Source of the DNA: Panacagrimonas sp.
Lineage (GTDB): Bacteria > Pseudomonadota > Gammaproteobacteria > Nevskiales > Nevskiaceae
DNA: 64,000 bases
Direction: 5' to 3'
Assembly (NCBI RefSeq): GCF_020697055.1
Contig: NZ_JAJFBP010000005.1
Span: 62,001 to 126,000, forward strand
Shown here: positions 50,203 to 59,724 of the stretch, one piece after another
How the letters are laid out: each line of letters opens with the position of its first letter
How positions within the stretch are numbered: the stretch's first letter is position 1
The notes under the pieces: generated by a model
Told to the model about the DNA's origin: nothing
Database searches by the model: none
Seen by the model: only the letters and a program-made list of their open reading frames with translations
Program-made: the position numbers and the translations under genes

Positions 50203-51371
50203 GGTCCTGGCGGCGCGACACCGTCCGGCGCGGCCGGCAGCGCTACGGTCGGCGCGCTCGCGGGCGCGCCGTGGCTGTACATGCGGCTGGCCAGCCATTG
50301 GCGCTTGGTCTCGCGCAGCGCCACCGCGATCACCGCCGCCACCGGCAGCGCCAGCATCACGCCGACGAAGCCGAACAGCTGGCCGCCGGCCATCACCGCG
50401 AAGATCACCGCGACCGGATGCAGGCCGATCTTGTCGCCGACCAGCCACGGCGTGAGCACGTTGCTCTCCAGCACCTGCCCGATCCCGAACACGACCGCGA
50501 GCCACACGAACGGCAGCAGCTCCTGGGTCTGCACCAGCATCGCGACCACCGCGGTCATCACGCCGACGATCGCGCCCAGATACGGCACGAAGCTGATCAG
50601 CCCGACGATCAGGCCGACGAGCAGCGCCAGCTGCAATCCGGCGAGCCACAGCGCGATCCAGTAGTACACGGTCAGCGCCGCCATCACGGTGAGCTGGCCG
50701 CGGATGAAGGCGCCGAGCACCTCGTCGGTCTCGCGCGCCATGCCGCGGACGCGCGGCAGCGAGCGCGGCGGGATCACGCCGCGGATCCAGGCGACCAGGT
50801 CGTCCCAGTCGCGCAGCAGGTAGAACGTGACGACCGGCACCAGCAGCAGGTTGGCGATCGCCGTGAGCAGCGCGCCGCCCGAGGCCGATACGTGCGTCCA
50901 TACCTCGCGCAGCAATCCGCCGGCTTCCGACCAGTGCTGCGCGATGACCGTCTTGAATCCGGCGGCGTCGAGCTTGACGCCGTCGGGCAGCGTGATGCCG
51001 ATGCGCGACAGGCCGTGATCCTGCAGCCAGGCCAGCCATTCGGGGATGTTCTGCAGCAGCACCTTGATCTGGTTCTGCAGCATCGGGATCAGCAGGATCA
51101 GGCTGGCCAGGCCCACGGCCGTGATCACCACGAACACCACGCACACGCCCGCGGTGCGCGACAGGCGCCAGCGTTGCAGGCGATCGACGATCGGATCGCC
51201 GGCATAGGCCAGTCCCGCGCCGAGCACGAACGGCGTCAGGATCGGCGAAAGCAGCCAGCAGACGAGCAGGAATACGGCGAGCGCCGCCAGCCACGGCCAG
51301 GTCTCGCGCAGGCGCAGCCGGTCGAGCGCCGAGCCGCCGGCGAATTCGGGTTCAGCGCTGGGCGAGGACAT
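50199..51371 (-). CDS. AI-2E family (PerM-like) permease
   Basis: 390 residues with about eight membrane helices and the family stretches VPVVTFYLLRDWDDL and GLISFVPYLGAIVG. Ends in a Pro/Ala-rich tail. AI-2E/PerM proteins are proposed exporters of small molecules or Na+/H+ antiporters in some species; role here unknown. Between the DUF2066 gene (20-bp overlap) and hda (4-bp overlap), an arrangement conserved in Xanthomonadales. Confidence 0.9.
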   Translation of the reverse strand: MSSPSAEPEFAGGSALDRLRLRETWPWLAALAVFLLVCWLLSPILTPFVLGAGLAYAGDPIVDRLQRWRLSRTAGVCVVFVVITAVGLASLILLIPMLQNQIKVLLQNIPEWLAWLQDHGLSRIGITLPDGVKLDAAGFKTVIAQHWSEAGGLLREVWTHVSASGGALLTAIANLLLVPVVTFYLLRDWDDLVAWIRGVIPPRSLPRVRGMARETDEVLGAFIRGQLTVMAALTVYYWIALWLAGLQLALLVGLIVGLISFVPYLGAIVGVMTAVVAMLVQTQELLPFVWLAVVFGIGQVLESNVLTPWLVGDKIGLHPVAVIFAVMAGGQLFGFVGVMLALPVAAVIAVALRETKRQWLASRMYSHGAPASAPTVALPAAPDGVAPPGP

Positions 51372-52041
51372 AGTGTCCGGTGGTCGGATCGCGGGCGACC
51401 AGGCCGCTCTTCTCGGCTTCGATGGCGGCGGCCTGCACGCCGCCTTCGACCACCAGGCGCAGCTGCAGGCGCTCGTCGCGCACGTCGTCGACGTCGACGC
51501 TGCGCACGCCGCGCACGCGGGTGAAATGGCGCAGCACGCGCGAATAGTCGGCGGTCGTGCGCAGGCCGGCGACCTGGATCACCCAGGTCTCGATGACGCT
51601 CGAATCCAGTCCGAACACCGGCAGGCCCTGGCCCCGCAGCGCCTCGTTGACGGCGCGCGAATCGAACACCGCCTTGAACATCAGCTCGCCGGAGGGCTCG
51701 TCGCGCTGGAAGCTGTACTGCTGCACCAGGCGCGGTGCGAGCGCCAGGATCGGGCCCGTCGCCGGGTCGTAGCGGCCGACCGCGCCCTTGAGCACCAGGA
51801 TCAGCGCCATGCGCAGGCCCTTGTCGCGCGAGGCGCTGGATTCGTCCTCGACCGGCACCAGTGCGCCGTAGGGATTGCCCGGCAAGGGCCGGCCCTGCAC
51901 CGCCGCGTCCGGCGCGGTCGGGGCCGTCGCCCCGCGCGGCTGGGCATCGGAAACGACCGGGAAGATCAGGCCCAGCACCACGGCGAGCGCCGCGAGACGC
52001 GGACGCGGTCGCGGGCGTCGGATCAGGGAGCGAAAGGGCAT
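51352..52041 (-). CDS. DUF2066 domain exported protein
   Basis: 229 residues from ATG 52041 (MPFRSLIRRPRPRPRLAALAVVLGLIFPVVSDA), an Arg-rich signal peptide. The DUF2066 core includes ASRDKGLRMALILVLKGAVGR and LAPRLVQQYSFQ, conserved in members that precede perM and hda. The C-terminus (VEGGVQAAAIEAEKSGLVARDPTTGHYVL) is also typical. Predicted periplasmic; function unknown. Divergent from purM across 65 bp. Confidence 0.86.
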   Translation of the reverse strand: MPFRSLIRRPRPRPRLAALAVVLGLIFPVVSDAQPRGATAPTAPDAAVQGRPLPGNPYGALVPVEDESSASRDKGLRMALILVLKGAVGRYDPATGPILALAPRLVQQYSFQRDEPSGELMFKAVFDSRAVNEALRGQGLPVFGLDSSVIETWVIQVAGLRTTADYSRVLRHFTRVRGVRSVDVDDVRDERLQLRLVVEGGVQAAAIEAEKSGLVARDPTTGHYVLAQR

Positions 52042-52067
52042 GGCGCGGATTATCGCGGCGCCGTCTG

Positions 52068-52073
52068 TAAAAT
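52068..52073 (+). promoter_or_regulatory. Possible -10 element of purM
   Basis: TAAAAT preceded by TG (CTGTAAAATGC), 33 bp before the purM ATG. No PurR box was recognised. Confidence 0.35.
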
Positions 52074-52106
52074 GCATCGCTCGATCATGCCGCCCCGACC
52101 TTCTCG

Positions 52107-53130
<1,024 letters not shown>

Positions 53131-53138
<8 letters not shown>

Positions 53139-53799
53139 AGCCCGCATCGCGGTCCTGGTTTCGGGCCGCGGCCGCAATCTCGACGCGCTGATGCAGGCCT
53201 GCGGCGACGGCCGCATCCGCGGCGACCTGGTCGGGGTGCTGAGCAACCGCGCCGATGCGCCGGCGGTCGATCGCGCGCGCGCCGCGGGCATTGCCGCCGT
53301 CGTGATCCCGCACGTGGCGTTCGCCGATCGCGACGCCTTCGATGCGGCGCTGGGCAGCGCGCTGGACGCGCTGCAGCCGGACATCGTCGTGCTAGCGGGC
53401 TTCATGCGGGTGCTCGGCAGCGGCTTCGTACGGCGCTGGAGCGGCCGGATGATCAACATCCACCCGTCGCTGCTGCCGCGCCACCCCGGCCTGCAGACCC
53501 ACCGTCGGGCGCTCGAGGCCGGCGATCGCGAACACGGTGCCACCGTGCATTTCGTCACCGACGAGCTGGACGGCGGACCCGCGGTCATTCAGGGCCGTGT
53601 CAGCGTGCAACCCCAAGATACGGCCGAACTTCTGGGCGACCGTGTGATGACCGACGTGGAGATCCGCATCCTTCCGCAGGCCGTGGCGTGGCTGGCCGAT
53701 CGCCAGCTGTGCCTGCGTGGCGATGGTCGTGCCGCACTGCGCGGCCGTCCGCTGGACAATCCGCTGCAGCTGTCGGACCTCGACGAGGCATTCCGATGA
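53131..53799 (+). CDS. purN: phosphoribosylglycinamide formyltransferase
   Basis: 222 residues, TTG start at 53131, overlapping purM by 8 bp. N-terminal loop [12 protein letters not shown] has Arg in the position of the usual Ser in SG-x-G-S-N. Catalytic Asn and His are in [18 protein letters not shown] and the Asp in [10 protein letters not shown]. Adds formyl from 10-formyl-THF to GAR (third step of purine synthesis). The open frame has no ATG nearby, so the TTG is well supported. The TGA overlaps the following ATG. Confidence 0.96.
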
Positions 53800-54509
53800 G
53801 CCGCGGACGGCGTCTGGCGCCGCTGGCCCTGGGGTTGATGCTGGTCGTCGGATTCATTTCGGCGGCCGACGCGGCGCAGCCCACGCCCAGCGATCACACC
53901 TACCTGCTCACGCGCGGGATGATGACGCTGGGCGAAGCGCGCTTCACGCTCGGTCGCCAGCAGGATCCCAACTGCTGGCGCTACGAGTACCACGCCAAGC
54001 CCTCGGGCCTCGCGCGACTGTTCATCGGCGACGTCAGCGAGCGCTCGGACTTCTGCATGGCCGACGGCAAGGTCCTGTCGCAGAGCTTCGATTTCAAGCG
54101 CGCCGACAAGGCCAAGGACGATTTCAGCCTGCGCTTCGACTGGCAGGACGGCGTCGTGCGCTCGAGCGCCGGCGAGATGCGTCCGCTCGAGACCGGCATG
54201 GTCGATCGTCTCGCGATGCAGATCGCGGTGCAGACCTGGGTGATCGATCGCAAGGGCCAGCCCGGGCCCGAGACGTTTTCCGTGACCAAGGTCGAGGACG
54301 AGCGGGTCAAGACCTACACGTTCCGCATCACCGGCCGCGAGTCGGTGACGACGCCGGCCGGCACGTTCGACACCGTTCGGGTCGAACGCGTCAACGACAA
54401 GAAGAAGTCGACGGTGTTCTGGCTCGCCCCGTCGCGCGGCTACGCCGCGGTGCGCGTGCAGCAGACAAAGGACGGCGACGAGCAGATCAAGATGGTGCTC
54501 AAGAACTGA
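53796..54509 (+). CDS. DUF3108 domain exported protein
   Basis: 237 residues from ATG 53796 (overlaps purN stop, ATGA). Signal peptide [26 protein letters not shown]. The DUF3108 pattern: ..YLLTRGMMTLGEARFTLG.., YHAKPSGLARLFIGDVSERSDF, later TPAGTFDTVRVERVNDKKKSTVFWLAPSRGYAAVRVQQTKDG. Function unknown; a beta-rich periplasmic protein. The purM-purN-DUF3108 order is conserved in Xanthomonadales. Confidence 0.87.
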   Translation: MSRGRRLAPLALGLMLVVGFISAADAAQPTPSDHTYLLTRGMMTLGEARFTLGRQQDPNCWRYEYHAKPSGLARLFIGDVSERSDFCMADGKVLSQSFDFKRADKAKDDFSLRFDWQDGVVRSSAGEMRPLETGMVDRLAMQIAVQTWVIDRKGQPGPETFSVTKVEDERVKTYTFRITGRESVTTPAGTFDTVRVERVNDKKKSTVFWLAPSRGYAAVRVQQTKDGDEQIKMVLKN

Positions 54510-54525
54510 GCGGGCCGTGGCGACA

Positions 54526-55890
54526 TCACGACGTCACCAACCCCTCTTCCCGCAGCTTCTCCAGGTGCGTCTCGATGTTCTCGCGCGCCAGCGGCAGCAG
54601 CCGCGGATCCAGGTCGCGATAGATCGCCGCCAGCATCTGGTCGATCGTCTGGCCCGCGCGATGCAGTTCCAGCACCGAGGCCTCGCGCAGACGGCGATGC
54701 CGCAGCGTCTCCTCCAGCCGGAACGTCGTGCCCATCGCGATGCCGTGTGACGGCACGATGACCTTGGGCGCCAGCGCGATGATGCGTTCGAGCGAGCGGA
54801 AGTAGCGGCCCATGTGGCCTTCGGGCTTGTGGATCACCACGGTGCCGATGCCCTGGATGAGATCTCCGACGATGCACCACGCGCGATCGTCCGGCATCAG
54901 CGCGAGCTGGCCCTCGTCGTGTCCCGGCACCGCCAGCGCCCGCACCGGCCGGCCGAGCCAGTGCGTGACGACGTCGCCGTCGCCCACCCGCCGCTGCGCG
55001 ATGCCATCGAAGAAGCGTGGCGTGCGCTGTGCGATGCGCCCGGCGGTGTCGGCGCTCAGCGCGATCCCGAGACCCAGGCGCCGCGCGATCACGTCGGCGC
55101 GCTCGCAGTGGTCGGGGTGGTGATGCGTGAGGAACAGCTCGTCGATCCCCAGCGGCGTGACGACCTTGATCAGCTCCTCGAGCTCGTCGTCGTTCCACGG
55201 CGACGGATCGACGAGCACGCGATGCGCGCCGTCGTCGCCAAGGATGAAACAGTTGGTGTGCAACGCCGGCGGCAGCGTGTTGGAGCGCACCGGGATCTCG
55301 CGCAGGCCCCAGATCGCCTGGATGATCGGCAGGCGTTCCTTGTCGTTGTTGTCGAGCGTTACCGCCTCGGATCCCGCACCGCCTTCGCCCGCCGCCAGGC
55401 GCGCGATCGCCGCCGATGTCGGCGGCGCGAGCAGCAGCTGCCCGTCGAGATATTCGGCGTGCAGCTGCGCCGGCGTGGCCCAGCGGTAGCGATCGACCTC
55501 GCCGGTGTCGAGCTCGATCGGCGGACGCACCGACAGCTCGAGGCGGAAGAACACGGTATCGAATCGCACCGGCACGATCGCCGGCGTCAGCGCGTGTCCG
55601 AAAGCGTGCAGCGAGATCACCTCGCCGCGCGCGACCGCCGCGTCGAGGTCGAATCCGATCTCCTCACCGAGTTCGCGGATCAGCGCCTGCAGCTGGCGCG
55701 GCTCGTGAGCCTCGCACCAGGTGCCGACCCGGGCCGGCACGTCGCCGTCGGCCTTGTCGACCTTGCCGCCGGGGAACGCCCAGTAGCCCGGAAACGAGGC
55801 GAGCGCCGGGTGTCGGCGCACCACCAGGATGTCCTGGCCATGCTGCACCACCACGGTGACCGCTTCCTTGATCGTCATGACGCCACACAT
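54526..55890 (-). CDS. Nudix hydrolase / metallo-beta-lactamase fusion protein
   Basis: 454 residues in two domains. Residues 1 to about 190: Nudix domain of the NUDT19-like kind, with PGYWAFPGGKVDKADGD.. and a split Nudix box ending ALIRELGEEIGF; an insertion lies between the G-G and the RE-x2-EE parts. Residues about 200-454: metallo-beta-lactamase fold with THHHPDHCE, PGHDEGQLALM and the glyoxalase II/LACTB2-like tail (RRLREASVLELHRAGQTIDQMLAAIY). Probably hydrolyses a CoA or nucleotide-linked ester, with the partner domain acting on the product; this is inference. An in-frame ATG at 55878 is an alternative start. Confidence 0.82.
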   Translation of the reverse strand: MCGVMTIKEAVTVVVQHGQDILVVRRHPALASFPGYWAFPGGKVDKADGDVPARVGTWCEAHEPRQLQALIRELGEEIGFDLDAAVARGEVISLHAFGHALTPAIVPVRFDTVFFRLELSVRPPIELDTGEVDRYRWATPAQLHAEYLDGQLLLAPPTSAAIARLAAGEGGAGSEAVTLDNNDKERLPIIQAIWGLREIPVRSNTLPPALHTNCFILGDDGAHRVLVDPSPWNDDELEELIKVVTPLGIDELFLTHHHPDHCERADVIARRLGLGIALSADTAGRIAQRTPRFFDGIAQRRVGDGDVVTHWLGRPVRALAVPGHDEGQLALMPDDRAWCIVGDLIQGIGTVVIHKPEGHMGRYFRSLERIIALAPKVIVPSHGIAMGTTFRLEETLRHRRLREASVLELHRAGQTIDQMLAAIYRDLDPRLLPLARENIETHLEKLREEGLVTS

Positions 55891-55952
55891 CCCACGCTAC
55901 GGAGGGCCAGTCTAGGCCCGCAGGGTTCGTGCCGGCGATCCGGAGTGATGCC

Positions 55953-56249
55953 CTACTCGGCCTCGTCGTTGGGCGTGATCGACTTCAGCACGACCTTGTC
56001 GCCGCCGAAGGTGACCTTGACCGTCTCCTTGGATCCCTTCCACGTTTCGGTCGCCATGCTGATCGGGCCGATGTCGCCGCCCGAGACCTCGTCGGGCTTG
56101 CCGAGCACGTTGTACACCTGGTCGCGCGTCATGTTGGCCTTGACCTTGGCGTAGCTGTCGGCGTTGACCTTCGACGTGCACGCCGCCAGCACCGCCAGCA
56201 ACAGCCCCATCCCTGCCATCAATCCCCAGCTCTTCATGTGTCGTTGCAC
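55953..56249 (-). CDS. BamE/SmpA-like small lipoprotein
   Basis: 98 residues. GTG start at 56249 with GGGAG 6 bp upstream; an ATG 12 bases further in (MKSWGLMAGMGLLLAVLAAC) is a possible start too. Lipobox VLAAC. The body KVKANMTRDQVYNVLGKPDEVSGGD, WKGSKETVKVTFGGDKVVLKSI is the fold of BamE/OmlA and beta-lactamase-inhibitor-like proteins ('M...qV..lLG.P'). Location outer membrane or periplasm; partner unknown. Divergent from the voltage-sensor gene with 56 bp between. Confidence 0.83.
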   Translation of the reverse strand: MQRHMKSWGLMAGMGLLLAVLAACTSKVNADSYAKVKANMTRDQVYNVLGKPDEVSGGDIGPISMATETWKGSKETVKVTFGGDKVVLKSITPNDEAE

Positions 56250-56305
56250 TGCTGTCTCCCGTCGTTCGACTTGATTCGATTCGCGCCGCTTCGTAGCGTC
56301 GCGCG

Positions 56306-57079
56306 ATGAGCATGCCCGAACAAGCCCTGCACCAGGAGGTCGCCGCGGCCGCGCGGCGTGTCGGCCTGCTCGACTGGCTGATGCTGATGCTCGCGCTGAT
56401 CTCGGTGGGACTGCTCGCCTGGGAAATGCTCGCCAACGTCGACCCGCCGACGCGCCAGCTGATCTTCGGCATCGACTACGCGATCTGCGCGATCTTCGCC
56501 GCCGAGTACCTGTGGCGCTGGCACCAGTCGGGCTGGACCGTCGAGTACGTCAAGCGCAACTGGTACGAACTGCTCGGCATGATTCCGCTGCAGCATCCGG
56601 TGCTGCGCGGCTTCCGGCTTTTCCGTGCGGTGCGGATCCTGGTGCTGCTGGCGCGCTTCGGTCGCGCCGCGGATCGTGCGCTGGGCGATGAGTTCACCTA
56701 TCGCCTCGTCAACCGCTTCAAGAACGCGATCGTGGAATCGATCAGCAGCGCGGTGACCGTGGCCGTGCTCGACGAGGTTCGCGAAGTCCTCACCCGGGGC
56801 CAGTACGCGCGCAACATCGCGCGCGCGCTCGAGGAAAACCAGCCGCAGCTGCGCGCGATGATCGGCGAGAAGCTGCGCGAGGACCCGCGCGCCGGACGCC
56901 TGCAGAAACTGCCGTTCGCGCGCGATCTGACCGAGTCGATGATCGACGTCGCGCTGCGCCTGGTCGAACAGGTCCTGCAGGATCCGCGGACCGACGAACT
57001 GATCGCCGACATCCTGCGCGAGAACCTCGCGCAGATCCGGGCGTCGGTGGCGGCCAACGCGCGTGATCTGAAGACCTGA
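56306..57079 (+). CDS. voltage-sensor-like (ion_trans S1-S4) membrane protein without pore
   Basis: 257 residues. Four membrane helices: LMLMLALISVGLLAWEML, LIFGIDYAICAIFAAEYLWRW, the NWYELLGMIPL helix and an S4-like helix RGFRLFRAVRILVLLARFGRAADR with Arg at every third position. In ion channels an S5-pore-S6 would follow; here the rest (about 130-257) is soluble helical sequence (..IVESISSAVTVAVLDEVREVL..). This resembles bacterial proteins annotated 'ion transporter' that lack a pore. Could conduct protons like Hv1 or act as a voltage-sensing partner. Confidence 0.78.
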   Translation: MSMPEQALHQEVAAAARRVGLLDWLMLMLALISVGLLAWEMLANVDPPTRQLIFGIDYAICAIFAAEYLWRWHQSGWTVEYVKRNWYELLGMIPLQHPVLRGFRLFRAVRILVLLARFGRAADRALGDEFTYRLVNRFKNAIVESISSAVTVAVLDEVREVLTRGQYARNIARALEENQPQLRAMIGEKLREDPRAGRLQKLPFARDLTESMIDVALRLVEQVLQDPRTDELIADILRENLAQIRASVAANARDLKT

Positions 57080-57172
57080 TCGCGCTGACCGACGTCGCGC
57101 GCCGGCACCGATACGGGCCCTGCCCGCCGGCGGCGAAACCAAACGCGGCGCGCGCGGTCGCAGCAACTGCCG

Positions 57173-57178
57173 CACAAT
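57173..57178 (+). promoter_or_regulatory. Possible -10 element upstream of the large lipoprotein gene
   Basis: CACAAT in GCACAATGCCGCG; the same string precedes mutS. It overlaps the in-frame ATG at 57177, so the ATG at 57189 is the likely start and the message may have a very short leader. Confidence 0.3.
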
Positions 57179-57188
57179 GCCGCGTCCC

Positions 57189-58811
57189 ATGCTTCGATTT
57201 CCCCTCTTTCGGATCGCTCTAATCGCGCTCCCCCTTGCCCTCGTGGCCGGGTGCGCCAACGACGGCCGCTTCGTCAAACCCGTCGCCGCACCGGTCGATG
57301 CCACCGGCAGCACCGCCGATCCGTCCAAGTACGCCGACGGCTATCTGCGCATCTTCGTCAGCTCCAACCTGGACACCAATGGCCGCGCGCTCGACTTCGG
57401 TCCGGAGTCCGAGCGCCCCGCGATGCTGCTGATCTCCGCCAAGTTCGGGCGCGGCACCGTGGCGAGCTTCACCGCCGACACCGAGCCCGAGATCCCGGTG
57501 CTGCTGTACGACGTGCGCGAGGGCAAGATCGTCAGCGCGGTAGTCGACAACGCGCTGCTCACCGAAGGCCTGCTGGTGGACCCCGAATCGCTGTCGAAGT
57601 CGCCGCACCTGCAGATCGTCATTCGCGGGGTACCGGCCGACAAGGCCAAGTGGGTGACCAACCTGCTCGAGATCGCCACCGGCGAACCGGTGCTGAAGTT
57701 CGGCATGGGCTTCGTTCCCGGCGGGCAGGTGGTCTCCGGACTGAGCTCCAAGCTGGGCGAACTGCTCAGCGACGAGATCAAGACCGAGAAGAAGCCTTGG
57801 GAGGAAAAGACGCTGCTGGGCCTGCGCGCCGACGAGGGCTTGTCGGCGCTGGACGGCCGCCAGTTCGTGGTGCTGCTCAACTCGACCAAGGTCGAGCTCG
57901 AATCGGCGGCGCCGAACCTGCGCCGCTGCGAGCGCACGATCTCCCCGAGCGGTCTGTGCGACGCCAAGGGCAAGCCCTGGATGACGGCGCAGGCGTACGT
58001 GCGCTTCGAACTCGACGTCACCGACTTTCGATCCGTGAAGGACTTCATCGGCAGCGCGATTTCCTGCGAAGCCGACGAGCGCGTCTGGGGCAACTACCGG
58101 GAACTGATCGGCTCGGGCCAACTCGCGCGCCGCCAGTCCGAGTACGAGCGGCATCTGCTCTCGCGCGGCGAACTGCTGCTGGCGGTGCGCCGCGCCAACA
58201 ACGAATCGCCGTCCTGGCGCCGCGCCGGTCGCCTGCTGCATTTCGCGCAGCAGGCGGTGCTGCTGCCGCGCCCGGACGATGCGTACTGGACCGAGCATTT
58301 CCGCGATCGCGCGCTGCAGACCGAGGCCTGCATCCGCACCACCGCGTCGCGCTCGCAATCGCAGTACGCGGCGATCTGGGATTCGGCCGTCCGGCTGTTC
58401 TCGCGCGCGCAGTCCTATCCGGTCTGGGCGCAGGCGCTGTCGGGCAGCTCGGATCCGGAGTCGCCGGCGCTGCGCGACGCCGAGCGCGAGCTCACGCAGT
58501 TGCACCAGCTGATGTCGGTCAGCGAGCTGCGCAATCTGGACAGCGAAAGCCTGGAAGGCCTGAGCAGCCTGGATGCGCAGCTCCAGACGCTGCTCAAGCC
58601 GGTGTACGAGCGCGTCGTCGAACGCATCGACGAGGACGACGACACGCCCGAGGGCAAGCGTCAGCGCCTGGCCGATCTGCAGACACGCAGCGCCTGCACC
58701 GCGTGCCGCGAGCTGCTGGCCCAGCGCGCCGAGGCGCTGCGACAGATCGTGCCGGTGCCGGTGCCGGTCGAAACGCCGCCGCCGGTGCCTCCGGCCGCAC
58801 AGCCTTCGTAG
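57189..58811 (+). CDS. large lipoprotein of unknown function
   Basis: 540 residues. Signal MLRFPLFRIALIALPLALVAGCAND with Cys in the lipobox VAGC (about residue 22). After a Thr/Pro linker, residues about 50-300 are beta/alpha-mixed with a conserved-looking YLRIFVSSNLDTNGRALDFG start; residues 300-510 are helical, with RTRC-type paired Cys near the C-terminus (SACTACRELLAQRAEAL) and a Pro/Val tail (VPVPVPVETPPPVPP). I do not recognise a named domain. The TAG stop belongs to repeat family A at 58808. Confidence 0.68.
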   Translation: MLRFPLFRIALIALPLALVAGCANDGRFVKPVAAPVDATGSTADPSKYADGYLRIFVSSNLDTNGRALDFGPESERPAMLLISAKFGRGTVASFTADTEPEIPVLLYDVREGKIVSAVVDNALLTEGLLVDPESLSKSPHLQIVIRGVPADKAKWVTNLLEIATGEPVLKFGMGFVPGGQVVSGLSSKLGELLSDEIKTEKKPWEEKTLLGLRADEGLSALDGRQFVVLLNSTKVELESAAPNLRRCERTISPSGLCDAKGKPWMTAQAYVRFELDVTDFRSVKDFIGSAISCEADERVWGNYRELIGSGQLARRQSEYERHLLSRGELLLAVRRANNESPSWRRAGRLLHFAQQAVLLPRPDDAYWTEHFRDRALQTEACIRTTASRSQSQYAAIWDSAVRLFSRAQSYPVWAQALSGSSDPESPALRDAERELTQLHQLMSVSELRNLDSESLEGLSSLDAQLQTLLKPVYERVVERIDEDDDTPEGKRQRLADLQTRSACTACRELLAQRAEALRQIVPVPVPVETPPPVPPAAQPS

Positions 58812-58884
58812 GGCAGGAAAGCGAAGCGCATCCCGCCGCCGGGTACCGGGACCACGGCGGGATGCGCTTCGCTTCCCCGCCCTC
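58808..58884. repeat. Palindromic dispersed repeat, family A copy 3
   Basis: Left arm starts GTAGGGCAGGAAAGCGAAGC (TAG = stop of the lipoprotein gene). The right arm is its inverted copy over about 28 bp with two mismatches, ending at 58884. A 16-bp loop contains GGTACC. Strong hairpin that could end transcription after the lipoprotein gene. Confidence 0.85.
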
Positions 58885-58943
58885 CCGATATCGACGATCC
58901 CGCAGAATGGCGGCCGTTCCCCGCCCTCCTGCGCACGCGCCAC

Positions 58944-59714
58944 ATGTCCCGAACCCTCGATGTCGCCGGCAACCTTCTGACCAGCAGCTGTCGCGGCTGG
59001 CGCGGTGCCACCGCTTTTCATCCCGCCACGCGCCAGCCCGAAAAGCTGCTCGAGCTCTACGATATCGAGGCCAGTCCGTACTGCCGACTCGTGCGCGAGG
59101 TGCTCACCGAGCTCGACCTCGACGCGATGATCTTCCCGTGTCCGCTGGGCGGGACGCGCTATCGCCCGCAGGTCGAAGCCCGCGGCGGCAAGCTGCAGTT
59201 CCCCTACCTGGTGGATCCGAACACCGGCGATGCGTTGTTCGAGTCGGCGGACATCATCGATCACCTGCGCCTGGCCTACGGCAACGGACGCCCGGCGCGC
59301 CGCGGCCTGGGTCGGCGCGCCGCGGTGGCCGGCTCCTACGCCGCGACGCTGACGCGCGCGGTCGGCCGGGTCCGCGGCTATCGCGCCCGCGCCTCGGTCG
59401 CGCCGGAGCAGCCGCTGGAGCTGTACAGCTTCGAAGCGAGCCCCTATTCGCGCCCGGTGCGCGAGCTGATGTGCGAGCTCGAGCTGCCGTACCGGTTGCG
59501 CAACTTCGGCAAGTCGCGCTGGGAGGAGATGGGACCGCCGGCGGTGCGCAAGCGCTTCTTTCCCGATGCCCCGATCACCAGCGCCAACCGCCAGCGCATG
59601 TTCGAGCTCACCGGACGCTTCCAGGTGCCCTACCTGGTGGATCCGAACACCGGGACCTCGATGTACGAATCGGGCGACATCCTGCGCTACCTCGAGCAGA
59701 CCTACGCGCGCTGA
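58944..59714 (+). CDS. tandem GST N-terminal (thioredoxin-fold) protein
   Basis: 256 residues with two copies of a GST-N/glutaredoxin-like fold. Copy 1 (about 35-115): LELYDIEASPYCRLVREVLTELDL .. FPYLVDPNTGDALFESADIIDHL. Copy 2 (about 155-252): LELYSFEASPYSRPVRELMCELELP .. VPYLVDPNTGTSMYESGDILRYL. The active-site-like motif is SPYC in the first and SPYS in the second. The cis-Pro (FPYL, VPYL) and E-S-x-x-I glutathione-site residues are kept in both. No all-helical GST C-terminal domain. Similar proteins occur in plants and proteobacteria; activity unknown. Confidence 0.85.
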   Translation: MSRTLDVAGNLLTSSCRGWRGATAFHPATRQPEKLLELYDIEASPYCRLVREVLTELDLDAMIFPCPLGGTRYRPQVEARGGKLQFPYLVDPNTGDALFESADIIDHLRLAYGNGRPARRGLGRRAAVAGSYAATLTRAVGRVRGYRARASVAPEQPLELYSFEASPYSRPVRELMCELELPYRLRNFGKSRWEEMGPPAVRKRFFPDAPITSANRQRMFELTGRFQVPYLVDPNTGTSMYESGDILRYLEQTYAR

Positions 59715-59724
59715 GCGCGCGCCG

